Part shown: one piece after another, positions 42,044-51,222 of the stretch
Layout: each line of letters opens with the position of its first letter
Numbering within the stretch: the stretch's first letter is position 1
DNA from: an uncultured Faecalibacterium sp.
GTDB lineage: Bacteria; Bacillota; Clostridia; Oscillospirales; Ruminococcaceae
Direction of reading: 5' to 3'
DNA: 64,000 bases
Assembly (NCBI GenBank): GCA_934525845.1
Contig: CAKSZS010000004.1
Location: 62,001-126,000 of the forward strand
Translations under genes and position numbers: made by a program
Notes under the pieces: generated by a model
What the model saw: the letters and a program-made list of their open reading frames with translations, nothing else
Database searches by the model: none
What the model was told of the DNA's origin: nothing

Positions 42044-43126
42044 TTATTCTTCCACCGCGAGAAGATCGTCTCCGGCGGCGTTCCGCACGCTGAGTTCTTC
42101 GCCGGTCAGGCTGGAAAGCAGTGCGATGTAGCTGCGCCCGCTCTCGATGGACAGCGGGCGGCCATCTGCATCGTAAAAAAGAAGCGTGGAATGGGTGCCC
42201 TGTGTCCAGGTGATGTGCCACAGATGCCCGCCGTTCAGCCAGACGCCGCCGCCCATGGACAGGTCATAATCCAGGGTCTGGCCGTCATCCCGGGTCTCGG
42301 AAGCACTGTACAGGATCAGCAGGTTGTCAAAAGCAGCCTGTGTGCCGGTGTTGGCGTCCCGCTGCGGGGTACCGTCTGCGTGCAGCATTCCATAAACGCC
42401 CCGGCCGGCGTTGTAGGCAAAGCAGGTGCTGCCCTGTTCCCGGAACGTCACGGTGACTTGTTCAGCGTCAGCAGCGTCTGCGTCCGGCAGATGTCCGCCG
42501 GTCTGCATGGGCAGCAAAGCGGGCACCGAAGGCGTCTCCGGTTCGCCCTCTCCGGGATCTGCCGCAGGTTCCCCTTCCAGTGCAGCGGAGATGTTCAGCG
42601 CAGAAAGCACGCTCTCCACGGCGTTTCCGCTGGTGCGCCACAGCGGCGCAGTGACCCACTGCGCGCCGCCGGTAAAGGCGTTGCGCCCTACCACCAGGGC
42701 ATCGACGGGCTGGATGCCGTAATAATCCAGATAATTGCGGGTGTAGCGCCCGCAGCCCCGCTGGATGGGCAGCACCTGCTGACCGCTGAGCAGCCGCCAG
42801 TAGATGTCCGAGCCTTCGGTCACGGGGCCTACAGCAGGCATGGCCTGCACCGAGGGGTACACCAGGCACAGACTGGGGGAGACCGCTGTGTGGGTCAGGG
42901 TCTCCAGCACCACCGAGGCGCTGCCGATGCCCCACTGGGTAGTGCTGTCCGGAGCGTTGTCGATGACCACGGCAGCGGGGCGCCGGCCGGGGTACAGCAG
43001 TTCCTGTCCGGTCAGAGGATCGGCAGCGGCAGAGCCGGAATCGGAGCCGCTGGAAGCCGAGCAGCCGGCAAGCAGGACGGCACACAGTGCAGCTGCACCC
43101 AGCAGACGGACCCAAATGCGTTTCAT
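42044..43126 (-). CDS. DUF3048-like lipoprotein (divergent copy)
   Basis: Protein of 360 residues; ATG 43126 follows GAGGAAACGCC. Sec-type lipoprotein signal ending LLAGC. It follows the YerB/DUF3048 order of its neighbour: DPLTG, a first domain with VVIDN and VGPV, then DNLLILYSAS, GGGVWLNGGHLWHITW and a final FYDADGRPLSIESGRSYIALL. The conserved GPMRS-type motif reads VGPVTEGS and the GGITRF motif is lost, so it is a degenerate paralogue. Function of DUF3048 is unknown; it is extracytoplasmic. 13 bases after the next gene, so one operon. Confidence 0.8.
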   Translation of the reverse strand: MKRIWVRLLGAAALCAVLLAGCSASSGSDSGSAAADPLTGQELLYPGRRPAAVVIDNAPDSTTQWGIGSASVVLETLTHTAVSPSLCLVYPSVQAMPAVGPVTEGSDIYWRLLSGQQVLPIQRGCGRYTRNYLDYYGIQPVDALVVGRNAFTGGAQWVTAPLWRTSGNAVESVLSALNISAALEGEPAADPGEGEPETPSVPALLPMQTGGHLPDADAADAEQVTVTFREQGSTCFAYNAGRGVYGMLHADGTPQRDANTGTQAAFDNLLILYSASETRDDGQTLDYDLSMGGGVWLNGGHLWHITWTQGTHSTLLFYDADGRPLSIESGRSYIALLSSLTGEELSVRNAAGDDLLAVEE

Positions 43127-43139
43127 GGCGTTTCCTCGT

Positions 43140-44402
43140 TTACTGATAGCTGAAATTGGACCACTCGTCATCGTCCACGATGGCAAGATAGGTCTTGCCG
43201 CGGTTGAAGAGCATTTCGCTGCCGTCGGCATCGTAGACCTTCAGCGGGTGCTCCGGGGAGGCTTTTTCCCAGTGGCCGGTCTTTACGCCGCCCCGGGAGA
43301 AATAATAGGCCTCGCCGCCGGAGATGTAGCTCACCTGCTGCACATCGCCGGAGTCACCGGGATAGGCGGCAATGGGCGCAAAGCAGACCAGCAGGTTGTC
43401 AAAGCTCAGCTGCTTGTTGTTCAGCTCGTCCACGGCGTTCTCGAAGCCGCCTGCAGCGTGGCTGTACATCTGCATCTTGTAGGTGCGGCTCAGCAGGCTG
43501 TAAGTAAAGCTGGTCTTGTAGTTGTCCGAGTGCACGATGCGCACCGTGCGGCCGGACGCTGCCCCGTGCATCGTGTTTTCGGCATCGGTGCGGTAGTCGG
43601 TGAACCGGAAGAAGGTGTCCTCGTAGTTGTACTTCAGGCTGATCCCGGCATTGGCAGCGGCTTGCTTGATCTCCTTGCCGGAGGTGAACTCAGTGTGTTC
43701 GTAGGCCACATTGCGGCCCCGGCTGTCCCGGTGAGCCACATGGGGATGGGTGGGCGTGTTGAAGTAGCTCTTGCCGCCGATGTTCAGGCCAGAGTAGTCG
43801 TATACGCTGATGAATTTGGTGCAGGGGGCGCTTTCGCCGTCGTGGTAGTACAGCGCCTGCCAGGGCATCAGAAGCTGCAGGAACTGGTCACGGCCGGAAC
43901 GCATGGGGCCGACTTCGGGGATGGAGTCGGCGTCGTGGTACACCGCACAGAAGCGGGTGATGCCGCCTTCCACCTTGCTCTCGATGAGCAGGTCGGCGGA
44001 GGAAAGGCCGCGCTGGGGGCGGGCGTTCTGCCGCTCCGAGTAGCTGATGTTGTTCACCATCACGCCCACGATGCGTCCGCCGCTGCGCTTGGCCTCACCG
44101 GTCAGCGGGTCGGCATCGTAGACCGGCAGCGAAACCGTGGAGGAAGCGGCTTCCTCCACGGTGGACGATGCAGCGGCCTCCGAAGCAGCCGAGGACGCGG
44201 CGGCCTCCCCGGATGCGGCAGAAGCGACCGCAGAGGATGCCGCTTCCGATGAGGCGGCACTGCCATAGCCCAGCGTTTTTTTCCACCAGTCGGTAAAAGA
44301 CCCGCCCAGAGCGGCGCTGCCTGCGGCACGGCAGCCGGTGAGCGCCAGCGATGCGGCGGCAAGGCCGGAGATGCGAAGAACGGCACGGCGTGTGATTTTC
44401 AT
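43140..44402 (-). CDS. DUF3048 (YerB-family) lipoprotein
   Basis: Protein of 420 residues. Tat-type signal (ITRRAVLR), lipobox ALTGC, a Ser/Ala/Glu-rich spacer (about residues 45-95), then DUF3048: GVMVNNISYSERQNARPQRG, SSADLLIESKVEGGITRF, VGPMRSGRDQFLQL, and the C-terminal module with DNLLVCFAPI, GGEAYYFSRGGVKTGHWEKA and FNRGKTYLAIV. The family is exported and of unknown role in Gram-positives. First gene of the pair. Confidence 0.9.
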   Translation of the reverse strand: MKITRRAVLRISGLAAASLALTGCRAAGSAALGGSFTDWWKKTLGYGSAASSEAASSAVASAASGEAAASSAASEAAASSTVEEAASSTVSLPVYDADPLTGEAKRSGGRIVGVMVNNISYSERQNARPQRGLSSADLLIESKVEGGITRFCAVYHDADSIPEVGPMRSGRDQFLQLLMPWQALYYHDGESAPCTKFISVYDYSGLNIGGKSYFNTPTHPHVAHRDSRGRNVAYEHTEFTSGKEIKQAAANAGISLKYNYEDTFFRFTDYRTDAENTMHGAASGRTVRIVHSDNYKTSFTYSLLSRTYKMQMYSHAAGGFENAVDELNNKQLSFDNLLVCFAPIAAYPGDSGDVQQVSYISGGEAYYFSRGGVKTGHWEKASPEHPLKVYDADGSEMLFNRGKTYLAIVDDDEWSNFSYQ

Positions 44403-44627
44403 GCAAAAGCCTCCTGCTCAGACAAATTCAGGACCGTGTCCGGCAAACCGCCGGAACGGAGAAAAGTTGTTTTTGATTTGATTGTAACGATTCCGTCCGG
44501 ATTTGTAAAGTGAAACTTGCAGGCAGTGCCTGCCGGCAAGTTTTTTCGGCATTTTTGCCCGGCGGCTCTTGCATTTTTGCTGGAATTGTGGTAATATTAT
44601 TCGGCAGTATTGTATTTCTGCCGATAT

Positions 44628-44703
44628 GCGCTCGTAGCTCAGCCGGTAGAGCATCTGACTTTTAATCAGAGGGCCAGGGATTCGAGTTCCCTCGAGCGCA
44701 CCA
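44628..44703 (+). tRNA. tRNA-Lys (anticodon UUU)
   Basis: 76 bases with CCA encoded. Acceptor GCGCTCG / CGAGCGC, D arm GCTC...GAGC, anticodon stem TCTGA / TCAGA with loop CTTTTAA (anticodon TTT), T arm AGGGA-TTCGAGT-TCCCT. The integrase gene of a mobile element lies just downstream, so the 3' half of this tRNA is the likely attachment site. Confidence 0.97.
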
Positions 44704-44748
44704 AAATCCCACGAAGAATCGTAAGATTCATCGTGGGATTTTCTTTTT
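44704..44748. terminator. Terminator after tRNA-Lys
   Basis: Stem AAATCCCACGA...TCGTGGGATTT with an inner GAATC/GATTC pairing, then TTCTTTTT. It ends the tRNA and may also end the leftward integrase gene. Confidence 0.8.
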
Positions 44749-44855
44749 ATACGCCATTTGCACGGTCTCTGCACGGTTTTTGCACGGTCCGCATTTTTCG
44801 TATCAGATGGAGTAAGTCCGTGAATTACTCTGCAATTCGTGCTATTTTTTGCAAT

Positions 44856-46241
44856 TCAGGTCAGCAGAGCCAGTCGAAGCTGCGCTTTTACGGCAGGGCC
44901 TGCGTCCTTCAGAAGCTCCAGCAGAGCCGACACGGAGATGGTCGGTTCTGCTTCAACCGGGGCAGTCTGCACAGGTATTGTTCCCGGCTTGTAGAAGCCC
45001 TCCTCGAACTTCTTGCCCAGCTTCTTGCGGGAATCCTGCTGGATGTGCGCATAGGTGTTGACCAGAAGATTGGCGCTGGCGTGGCCCGTTGTGCCCTGCA
45101 CCGCTTTCACATCGCCGCCGGAGATCATCAGCTGATAGGTGGCACTGGAATGCCGCAGGCCATGGAACACGATGCGGGTGAACTCCGGGTGCTCGTCTTG
45201 CCACTTGATGAACTTCTTGCGGATAAGGATCGGCTCTACCGCCAGCCCGTTGGGTAGGCGCAGCAGCATCCCGCTGTTGCGGTAGCGTTCCGGGTCAACG
45301 GCTTCGTCCATTTCCAAACGCTTCAGCCAGTGTTTCAGTTCTTCTTTCAACACTGCCGTCATGAAGATGGTTCGTTTGGAGGATGCTGTTTTGGTCTTTT
45401 TGAGCACCAGCGTTGTGGTGCTGCCCTCACGCTTATCTTCAAATTCCTGCAAGATGCAGCCCTTGCCCGTTTTTGCCAGCGATATCTTTTGGACACGCTG
45501 CATACACTTGTTGATGTGGAACGTGCCGGTGCCGTCTGCTCCCTCAAAATCAAGATCTTCCGGGGTCAGACCAGCGACTTCGCCCTCTCGCAGTGCACCC
45601 ACCAGTGTAAGGTGGACTGCCAGATGCAGGATGGGGTCCTCCATGCTGGCAAGTGCGGCCCACATCTCGTCCGCGTCCCAGATGGCACGCTCCTGAATCG
45701 ACTTTTTAGGGCTGTCCACCGGAACGGGGCTTTTGATGAGGATGCCCCACTCCACCGCGTATTGGAACGCTGTCCGCAGCAGGCGATGCACCTCGTGGAT
45801 AGTCGTGCCGGAGAGAAAACGCTGCTTCTGCTTTTCCGAAAGAACCTGCTTTTTGCCCTCAAGATACTGGCCGCAGGGCGTTTTGCCAAGAGTGGCATAC
45901 AGGTCCTCCAGATGGTAGGGTTTGAGCTTTTGCATCTGCATATCGCCGATGTACGGAATAATGAGGTTCTGGACCGTTCCCAGATTAGATTGATAGGTGC
46001 AGGGTGCCCATTTGTGCTTGTTACACTGCTTAGGAAGCCACTCCATCAAAAACTCTTTGACGGTGATGGTGGACGGAATCAGAAACGTTCCGTTTGCCAG
46101 TTCATGTTCGATTTGTTTTTTGCGATTTGTTGCCTCCTCTTTCGTGGAAAAACTTTCCCATTTGTTGCAGTTTTTGCCCTGCTCGTCTTGGTAAGTATAG
46201 CGGACGCCATAGGAGCTGCCGCGTTTCGTAATATATGCCAT
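44856..46241 (-). CDS. Tyrosine-type site-specific integrase
   Basis: Protein of 461 residues. An N-terminal arm-binding domain (ITKRGSSYGVRYTYQ), SAM-like core-binding domain (TVKEFLMEWLP), and C-terminal catalytic domain with Arg in GALREGEVAGL, HGLRHS (His-x-x-Arg), GHAS and the nucleophile Tyr in VNTYAH. Tn916/phage-type. It sits 110 bases from the tRNA-Lys 3' end and points toward it, the normal arrangement for an element integrated in a tRNA gene. 15 bases after the excisionase gene. Confidence 0.94.
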   Translation of the reverse strand: MAYITKRGSSYGVRYTYQDEQGKNCNKWESFSTKEEATNRKKQIEHELANGTFLIPSTITVKEFLMEWLPKQCNKHKWAPCTYQSNLGTVQNLIIPYIGDMQMQKLKPYHLEDLYATLGKTPCGQYLEGKKQVLSEKQKQRFLSGTTIHEVHRLLRTAFQYAVEWGILIKSPVPVDSPKKSIQERAIWDADEMWAALASMEDPILHLAVHLTLVGALREGEVAGLTPEDLDFEGADGTGTFHINKCMQRVQKISLAKTGKGCILQEFEDKREGSTTTLVLKKTKTASSKRTIFMTAVLKEELKHWLKRLEMDEAVDPERYRNSGMLLRLPNGLAVEPILIRKKFIKWQDEHPEFTRIVFHGLRHSSATYQLMISGGDVKAVQGTTGHASANLLVNTYAHIQQDSRKKLGKKFEEGFYKPGTIPVQTAPVEAEPTISVSALLELLKDAGPAVKAQLRLALLT

Positions 46242-46256
46242 ACGTTATCTCCTTTT

Positions 46257-46568
46257 TCAAGCTGCCCGGAGCCACGCATCGAAACTGTCTTTCGGGATGC
46301 GGATGCTTCCGCCTACCCGCAGAACACGGAATTCGGTGGTGCTGTTGCACAGGTTGTAAGCAGAGCGCAGGCTGATGGACAGCATCTGCGCAATTTCCTC
46401 CACCGTGTACACCAGTGTTGTGGCTTTCAGGCTGTCAGTCGGAGACTTGACGGCATTGGTTTGAGTGACCACTTCCATTGTATCGTTATTCGGAATGGTC
46501 CGCAAGATGTTTTTCGTATAATTCAAAGATTTCACAGTTTCGGTCGCAACAGGCCGAGATTTGTTCAT
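46257..46568 (-). CDS. Excisionase / helix-turn-helix DNA-binding protein
   Basis: Protein of 103 residues; ATG 46568 with TGGAGGTTTTGCCT upstream. The C-terminal half is a MerR-like excisionase HTH: VYTVEEIAQMLSISLRSAYN then VLRVGGSIRIPKDSFDAWL. It is upstream of the integrase in the same transcript and probably directs excision. Confidence 0.85.
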   Translation of the reverse strand: MNKSRPVATETVKSLNYTKNILRTIPNNDTMEVVTQTNAVKSPTDSLKATTLVYTVEEIAQMLSISLRSAYNLCNSTTEFRVLRVGGSIRIPKDSFDAWLRAA

Positions 46569-46612
46569 AGGCAAAACCTCCATGTTTTATTTTTGATGTA
46601 AGTTCAAAATCG

Positions 46613-46667
46613 CCTGCTCGCTCTGCTCATTCTGCACATTTCACGCACTGTGAGCAGGCTGAGCAGG
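46613..46667 (-). terminator. Hairpin between primase and excisionase genes
   Basis: Nested arms CCTGCTC / GAGCAGG and CTGCTCA / TGAGCAG. The loop is long and the T-run weak, so termination is uncertain. Confidence 0.4.
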
Positions 46668-46691
46668 GCTTTTTCAAGTTGATTCTATTTT

Positions 46692-48041
46692 TTAATCCCA
46701 CGGACTTGGAATATCAACGGGTAAAAATGGGTCAACATCTACGTTGTGAAAGCCTCGGTTTGTGCCGATGCACTTATCATCATAGACGATGCCCAGACTT
46801 TTCTGGTTGTCTTTCAGGTGGTGGATAAAGGTGGATGCCGCCAGTGGCTTTTCCAGATTGTCCAGGCACCAGCGTTCATAGACCTTATAAAAATCCGTAG
46901 ACTTGCACTTGGCACCTTGCCGAATCTCAAAGTAACCCTCGGATTTAAGAAAGCCCAGAATGTTGTTGCCCTGCTCCATCGCTTCTTTCAGGTTTGCGGC
47001 AGTGCGTTCGCTGATGGTAAACTGGTAATTGTTCTGAATCAGCCGATGCAGCCCCTCCAATGCCCAAAGCAGGATGCCTTCTTTTTCATTCCGCATCTTG
47101 TCAATGAGAAAAGGATCATCCACTCGGCCAACGGGCTTTTCCTTGGTGGTGAGCAGCAGTTGGCGGCGATAGAATCCGTTGGACTTATCATAAAGTGCGT
47201 GTAAGCTGCCATTCCCGAAGCAGGCAAACCGCACATACAGCGTACCCTGCACACTCTGCTGGCCTTTGCGCTCAATATCAATTTTATCTTCCAGCGTGAC
47301 AAGGGTTTTAATGTTGTTGGTCTGCGGCAGGGCCTCGGTTTTCATGTCATCGTCCACCAGAAGCAGCTTGTACTCCAAGTCTGCACGGGCAAAGCGGTTG
47401 GTTTCTACCTTTTGCAGACTTCCCGTGTACATGCTGTTGCCAAACAATTCTCGCAGAATCAGCCCGATTCTGGATTTTCCCTCGCCACCCTTTCCGACCA
47501 TCAGCAGCATTTTCTGTGCTTTGGTGACAGGCAGCAGGCAATAGCCGATGTATTCCTGCAAGGCTGGAATATCTTCTTCGTACAGCAGTTCATTTAAGAA
47601 TTGCAGCCAGCGCGTTGGTGCTGGTGCATCCGGCACATAGGAGATGGGCAGACGGTTCATGCAGTATTCTTTTTCAGGTGTAAAGTGACCGTCTACAAAA
47701 TATGTACCGTTTCGGACATGGATACGGTCTGTCTGAATCTTCGGCGGCTTAGATGCACAGGCCAGCTTGATGGCCTGCACGATGTGCTCAATCCGCCGTG
47801 CTACGCTGGTGGTTGCATAATAGCGAATCTGTTCGTAGATTTCCTTTTTCAGTGGGGCTTCATCCTCTACCATGCCATCCACCGTGAATAGCCTGCCTTG
47901 AAAGCAGCGCATGGGGTGCTGGCTCAAAAAGTAATCTGCAAACAATGGTTCAATGATTTTTCCGTTATCCCCCACCCAGTTCCGGGCGGGTGCGCTATGC
48001 TGCTTCTTCGGTTTCTTTGCATCGTTCGATTGCTTCTCCAA
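46692..48041 (-). CDS. P4-type primase-helicase (D5-like replication protein)
   Basis: Protein of 449 residues. A D5_N-like region (RWLQFLNELLYEEDIPALQEYIGYCL) precedes a superfamily 3-like helicase: Walker A VGKGGEGKSRIG, Walker B KLLLVDDDM, and RFACFGNGSLHAL sensor. A C-terminal winged-helix (VYERWCLDNLEKPLAASTF) is like phage P4 primases. Used for element replication. It overlaps the end of the CHC2 gene. Confidence 0.88.
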   Translation of the reverse strand: MEKQSNDAKKPKKQHSAPARNWVGDNGKIIEPLFADYFLSQHPMRCFQGRLFTVDGMVEDEAPLKKEIYEQIRYYATTSVARRIEHIVQAIKLACASKPPKIQTDRIHVRNGTYFVDGHFTPEKEYCMNRLPISYVPDAPAPTRWLQFLNELLYEEDIPALQEYIGYCLLPVTKAQKMLLMVGKGGEGKSRIGLILRELFGNSMYTGSLQKVETNRFARADLEYKLLLVDDDMKTEALPQTNNIKTLVTLEDKIDIERKGQQSVQGTLYVRFACFGNGSLHALYDKSNGFYRRQLLLTTKEKPVGRVDDPFLIDKMRNEKEGILLWALEGLHRLIQNNYQFTISERTAANLKEAMEQGNNILGFLKSEGYFEIRQGAKCKSTDFYKVYERWCLDNLEKPLAASTFIHHLKDNQKSLGIVYDDKCIGTNRGFHNVDVDPFLPVDIPSPWD

Positions 48042-48579
48042 GGGCGGTCACTTCCTTTCCGTTCAATAGTTGTTGCTTTTCATGTGGACTTCCCTGCAAA
48101 AGAATATCTAGCAGATATTGCACACGGTCTGCGTAGTGCAGGCTTGCGACAAAACAAGGATGCAAGGCTTCTTCTGGATTTTGGGGTGCATAGGCCATGC
48201 GCCAATTTGCCAGCAGAGAACGATAGCTGCACAAGATTTTATAGAATTGCTCTTTCGGACTTAGCGGCTTTTCCACTGGCTTGCAGGAAAATGGTTGAAA
48301 ATTATCTGTTGCAGAAAGTCCAAAATCTGCGGCCAGCTTTTTAGCCGCCTGCCGCAAGGACAGCTGAAACAATTTTGCAGTAAAGTCGATTACATCACCA
48401 TCCGCTCCACAGCCAAAACAGTGAAAACGAGAATCCACTTTCATGCTGGGATTGCGGTCTGCATGGAATGGACAGCAAATCATGTTGCCACGATTTGGCT
48501 GAAAGCCATAGACTTCTGCGGCCTGTCGGGCGGTGATATTCCGTTTTACGATTTCAAATAAGTTGTCGTTCTTGAAGAT
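47995..48579 (-). CDS. CHC2 zinc-finger primase-like protein, non-ATG start
   Basis: About 194 residues. CHC2 zinc finger: ICCPFHADRNPSMKV then FHCFGCGADGDVIDF. The family-like N terminus (NDNLFEIVKRNITARQAAEV, then YGFQPNRGNM) is in frame upstream of the first ATG (48483) but has no ATG. The AAAGGAGG site points to ATC at 48579 where an ATG is expected. Either ATC is used, or the ATG mutated and a shorter protein without the first 32 residues is made. Works with the primase-helicase downstream. Confidence 0.75.
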   Translation of the reverse strand: MFKNDNLFEIVKRNITARQAAEVYGFQPNRGNMICCPFHADRNPSMKVDSRFHCFGCGADGDVIDFTAKLFQLSLRQAAKKLAADFGLSATDNFQPFSCKPVEKPLSPKEQFYKILCSYRSLLANWRMAYAPQNPEEALHPCFVASLHYADRVQYLLDILLQGSPHEKQQLLNGKEVTALGEAIERCKETEEAA

Positions 48580-48588
48580 TTTCCTCCT

Positions 48589-49963
48589 TTACAATTCCAT
48601 GCCATGACTGCGTTTTTTCGGTTTGGTGCGTGTCTGCTCACGCTGGTTAATTTCTTCCTGCCGCTGATGCAGCTTTTGCAGAACAGACGGACGAGCATTT
48701 TCTTTGATTTTCTCGACAGCAGGCTTTTTGATTTCTGGCTTTATAAGGGCAGCTGTCAATTTTGCAGTAAGCCTGCTTACCGCTGCAACAATATTTTTTC
48801 GCAGCGTTGTGATTTGGTATGTGGTGTAATCCACCGTTTCCTTGCTTGCCTTTCGTCCAGGCTCTTTCAGCCAATCCAAATAAATATCGACCTGTTCTGT
48901 ACTTGCATTCAAAGCATCTTTCGCAGCATTTTCTGAAACAACCGCAACTGCTTTGTCATAGGCGATAGCAGAGATTTCTTCCAGAAAATTCTCGGTATCT
49001 TCAATCTTCTGAGAAAGTTCACTCAACCGTTTTTCCTGCTTTTGAATTTTTTTATCGTTGCTCAGAAGTGTTAGGGACTGATAGGTTGTACGGCGAACCT
49101 GCTGATGATGTGCTTTCTCATTCTCTTGTTTCAAATTCTCAAGCTGGACGGTTTGCTCCTGCACAGCTTTTTCCTGTTGGGCAAGCTGCTCTTTTTGCTT
49201 TGCCATGATGTAGTCCTGCTTTTCCAGATAAGCCCGTCCGCCGTATTCCTGCACTTCGTCCAGTTCCAGACCGTGTCGTTTGGCAATCTCGAACAACATC
49301 GTGCGGCAGGCTGCATCGAACGTGATCTTGCGGTTATTGTAGCGGCCAAGAGGCTTGTCTGGCTTTGGCAATTCAAAACCAAGGGCTTCCAACGCCTTTT
49401 CCTGCTGGGGAGCGATCTCACCGTATTTGTTCTCACAGTCGAATACATGGCGTTCGTGGATGTGCGGCGTTCCCTCATCCAGATGCAAGGCCCAGTCCAG
49501 AATGTGAATGTGCTTGCCAAAACGCTCGTGGAACTCGTCCATAAACTCTGTGGCGATTTGAAAAAGTTCTTTCGGGGAAGCGTGGCTCTCCAGCGTTCCA
49601 AGCTGATAGATGCTTTCTTCTGGACAGGTTTTCTTGCTGGCAAGCAAATCTTCGGTGGAGCGGTTTCGCTCGGTGTGTCGGATTTTGGCGTTGCGCTCAT
49701 TCTGTTTTTCGGTGAAGTTGGTGTAATGCAGTTTGTAGTAGAGCTTTTCGACTTCTTCAAAGGTGTCAGCCAGACTATCCACATCTTTGGGTTGCAGAGC
49801 AGAACGGATGCCGTTGTAGCAGTCCCAATAGATATTTTGCTGGACACGTTCCGGGTCGATATGCTCGCTGTTGGTAATTTCAAAACTGCGGTCATTGTGC
49901 TTTGGGTTATAAGTGCCGTGCTTTCCAGCGCGGCCATTGTGTCGGGTCAGTTTCAGCGATCAT
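48589..49963 (-). CDS. MobV-like relaxase (Pre/Mob), start region damaged
   Basis: About 456 residues of coding frame. The N-terminal KLTRHNGRAGKHGTYNPKHN and NIYWDCYNG, and the HUH-type motif HLDEGTPHIHERH, are those of plasmid recombination/mobilisation proteins, which nick at oriT. A long coiled-coil follows (about residues 250-360). The frame is open from TCG at 49959 with no ATG. Just upstream, GGAGAG-ATG-A-TCG shows an ATG out of frame by one extra A (49960). A CTG at 49956 or an internal GTG at 49782 could start it; otherwise it is a pseudogene. Next downstream is the CHC2 gene, whose ribosome site overlaps its stop. Confidence 0.75.
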
Positions 49964-50780
49964 CTCTCCTTTCTGGGGTCACGCAGAGAACGCCGTGCGC
50001 GGGATAGAGACAATGCGGTGCAGCGAAGCTGCAAATCTGCCGCCTGCTATGCGCCAGATAATACCCAGTAGGATATGACGCATGGCATCACATCCACTGG
50101 GCAAGGCTGCCGCCCTTGACCCGCGCAAAGAGCTGCGCTCTCTGCACTCTTGCGCCGAACAACCTGACAGAAAAGACGTTGCGAAGTCCTCTCTGCCAGA
50201 TTGCCCGGTTTCTCTTCGGTGTCGGTCTGCCTGCAAGCGGTTCCTGCCCGATCTTCTCCGGCGTATGGCTTCTTCTTGGTGCGCTCTTGTCGTGGCGGCA
50301 CTTCTCCGAAAAAGCATATTAGCTTGCAGCCGATCATGTTGTTGTCAAAGTACAATGTGGTTTTGTAAGAAGTCGCGGGCTTTCAAAAATACGAGTAAGA
50401 CCGTTTTTGAAAGTAATCCTTACACCCTATACAAACTTTAAGGGGTGTTTTTAAACCGGGTCTTTTGAAAATTCAAAGAAAATTCATTTTTCCAACGTTC
50501 CCCTCTACCTATAACAATCTAAAATGGGTGTTTGGCAACCAGTTTTTCAAATTTTGTTGAACTGACTAATTTTAGAACATAGATTTTGTTCATTTTCCAC
50601 TCATAAAACTAGAGGAAAGCCGTTTCACAAAAGATTTTGAAAGCCCCTACACTAATAGGAACCCGCAGAGTTGTTTTGGAATACAGTTTTGAAAATTTCA
50701 CAAATTTGGGCAAAAAGAAAAACGGCAAAGTTCGCAATAGAACCTTACCGTTTCTGGGAATGCTGCACAGCAGCACCGTA
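49964..50780. other. Non-coding region upstream of the relaxase, probable oriT
   Basis: About 800 bases without a credible gene; short minus-strand frames at 49979-50355 have low-complexity Arg/Ser-rich translation and no good ribosome site. 50040-50330 is more GC-rich than its flanks. An inverted repeat CTTTCAAAAA / TTTTTGAAAG (50380-50413) resembles the stem of a relaxase site. In MobV elements oriT lies immediately upstream of mob, so it is likely here. Confidence 0.5.
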
Positions 50781-50794
50781 TTATTTGTTTGGGC

Positions 50795-51012
50795 TTATTA
50801 TTTCATAACTGCGTTCAGCAATGCTACACCAGTCAGAGTGAAACCGTCCGTTGCTGTCATTGTTTTTGAACAGCCGATTCTCGTCCTTGTCATACATCCC
50901 CATCTGACGGTTTTCTTCATCCTGCGAACGCATAAAATCGTCTGCATAGATAAAATCGTTGCCCGTATTATACGGCGGGTCTATAAAGACGTAATCTTTG
51001 ATACAAGCCCGG
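50795..51012 (-). pseudogene. Remnant of a type III DNA methyltransferase (mod)
   Basis: About 60-70 codons on the minus strand match the Mod catalytic core: IKDYVFIDPPYNTGNDFIYA (motif IV DPPY), DDFMRSQDEENRQMG, then NDSNGRFHSDWCS. It has no normal N terminus and ends shortly after, so it is a fragment left from a lost restriction-modification locus. Confidence 0.8.
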
Positions 51013-51035
51013 TCGCCGGAAAAGGGTATAAAAAT

Positions 51036-51078
51036 AGTGAAACCCGCAGGAAACAAGGCGTTTCTTGCGGGTTTCACT
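51036..51078 (-). terminator. Terminator of the BREX-type operon
   Basis: Strong stem AGTGAAACCCGCA...TGCGGGTTTCACT with further GAAAC/GTTTC pairing. On the minus strand it is followed by ATTTTTAT. 145 bases after the cysteine desulfurase stop. Confidence 0.75.
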
Positions 51079-51158
51079 GTATTTGTCGGCGTTCAATTTG
51101 CCCCGTCAGAGCACAGCCGTGGTGTGCTCGATGCTGGCATCTGAGCTCCTGCGCGGAT

Positions 51159-51219
51159 GGCTCAGGAAATAATTAAAAAGTATGCCAAAATTAAATGGTT
51201 CAGGAAAAATTAAAAAGTA
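51159..51219. repeat. Two imperfect direct repeats downstream of the operon
   Basis: GGCTCAGGAAATAATTAAAA and GGTTCAGGAAAAATTAAAAA, each continuing AGTA, with a period of about 38 bases. A possible trace of an insertion or recombination edge. Confidence 0.5.
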
Positions 51220-51222
51220 CAA

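Noticed and set aside
48589..49782. Relaxase starting at GTG 49782
   Set aside because: The 59 codons before it in the same frame match the family N terminus, so this start would remove a conserved part.
49979..50355. Two overlapping minus-strand frames upstream of the relaxase
   Set aside because: Arg/Ser-rich translations without ribosome site or family features; more likely non-coding oriT region.
50637..51176. Plus-strand frame of 179 codons
   Set aside because: It is the reverse of the methyltransferase remnant and the terminator; no ribosome site.
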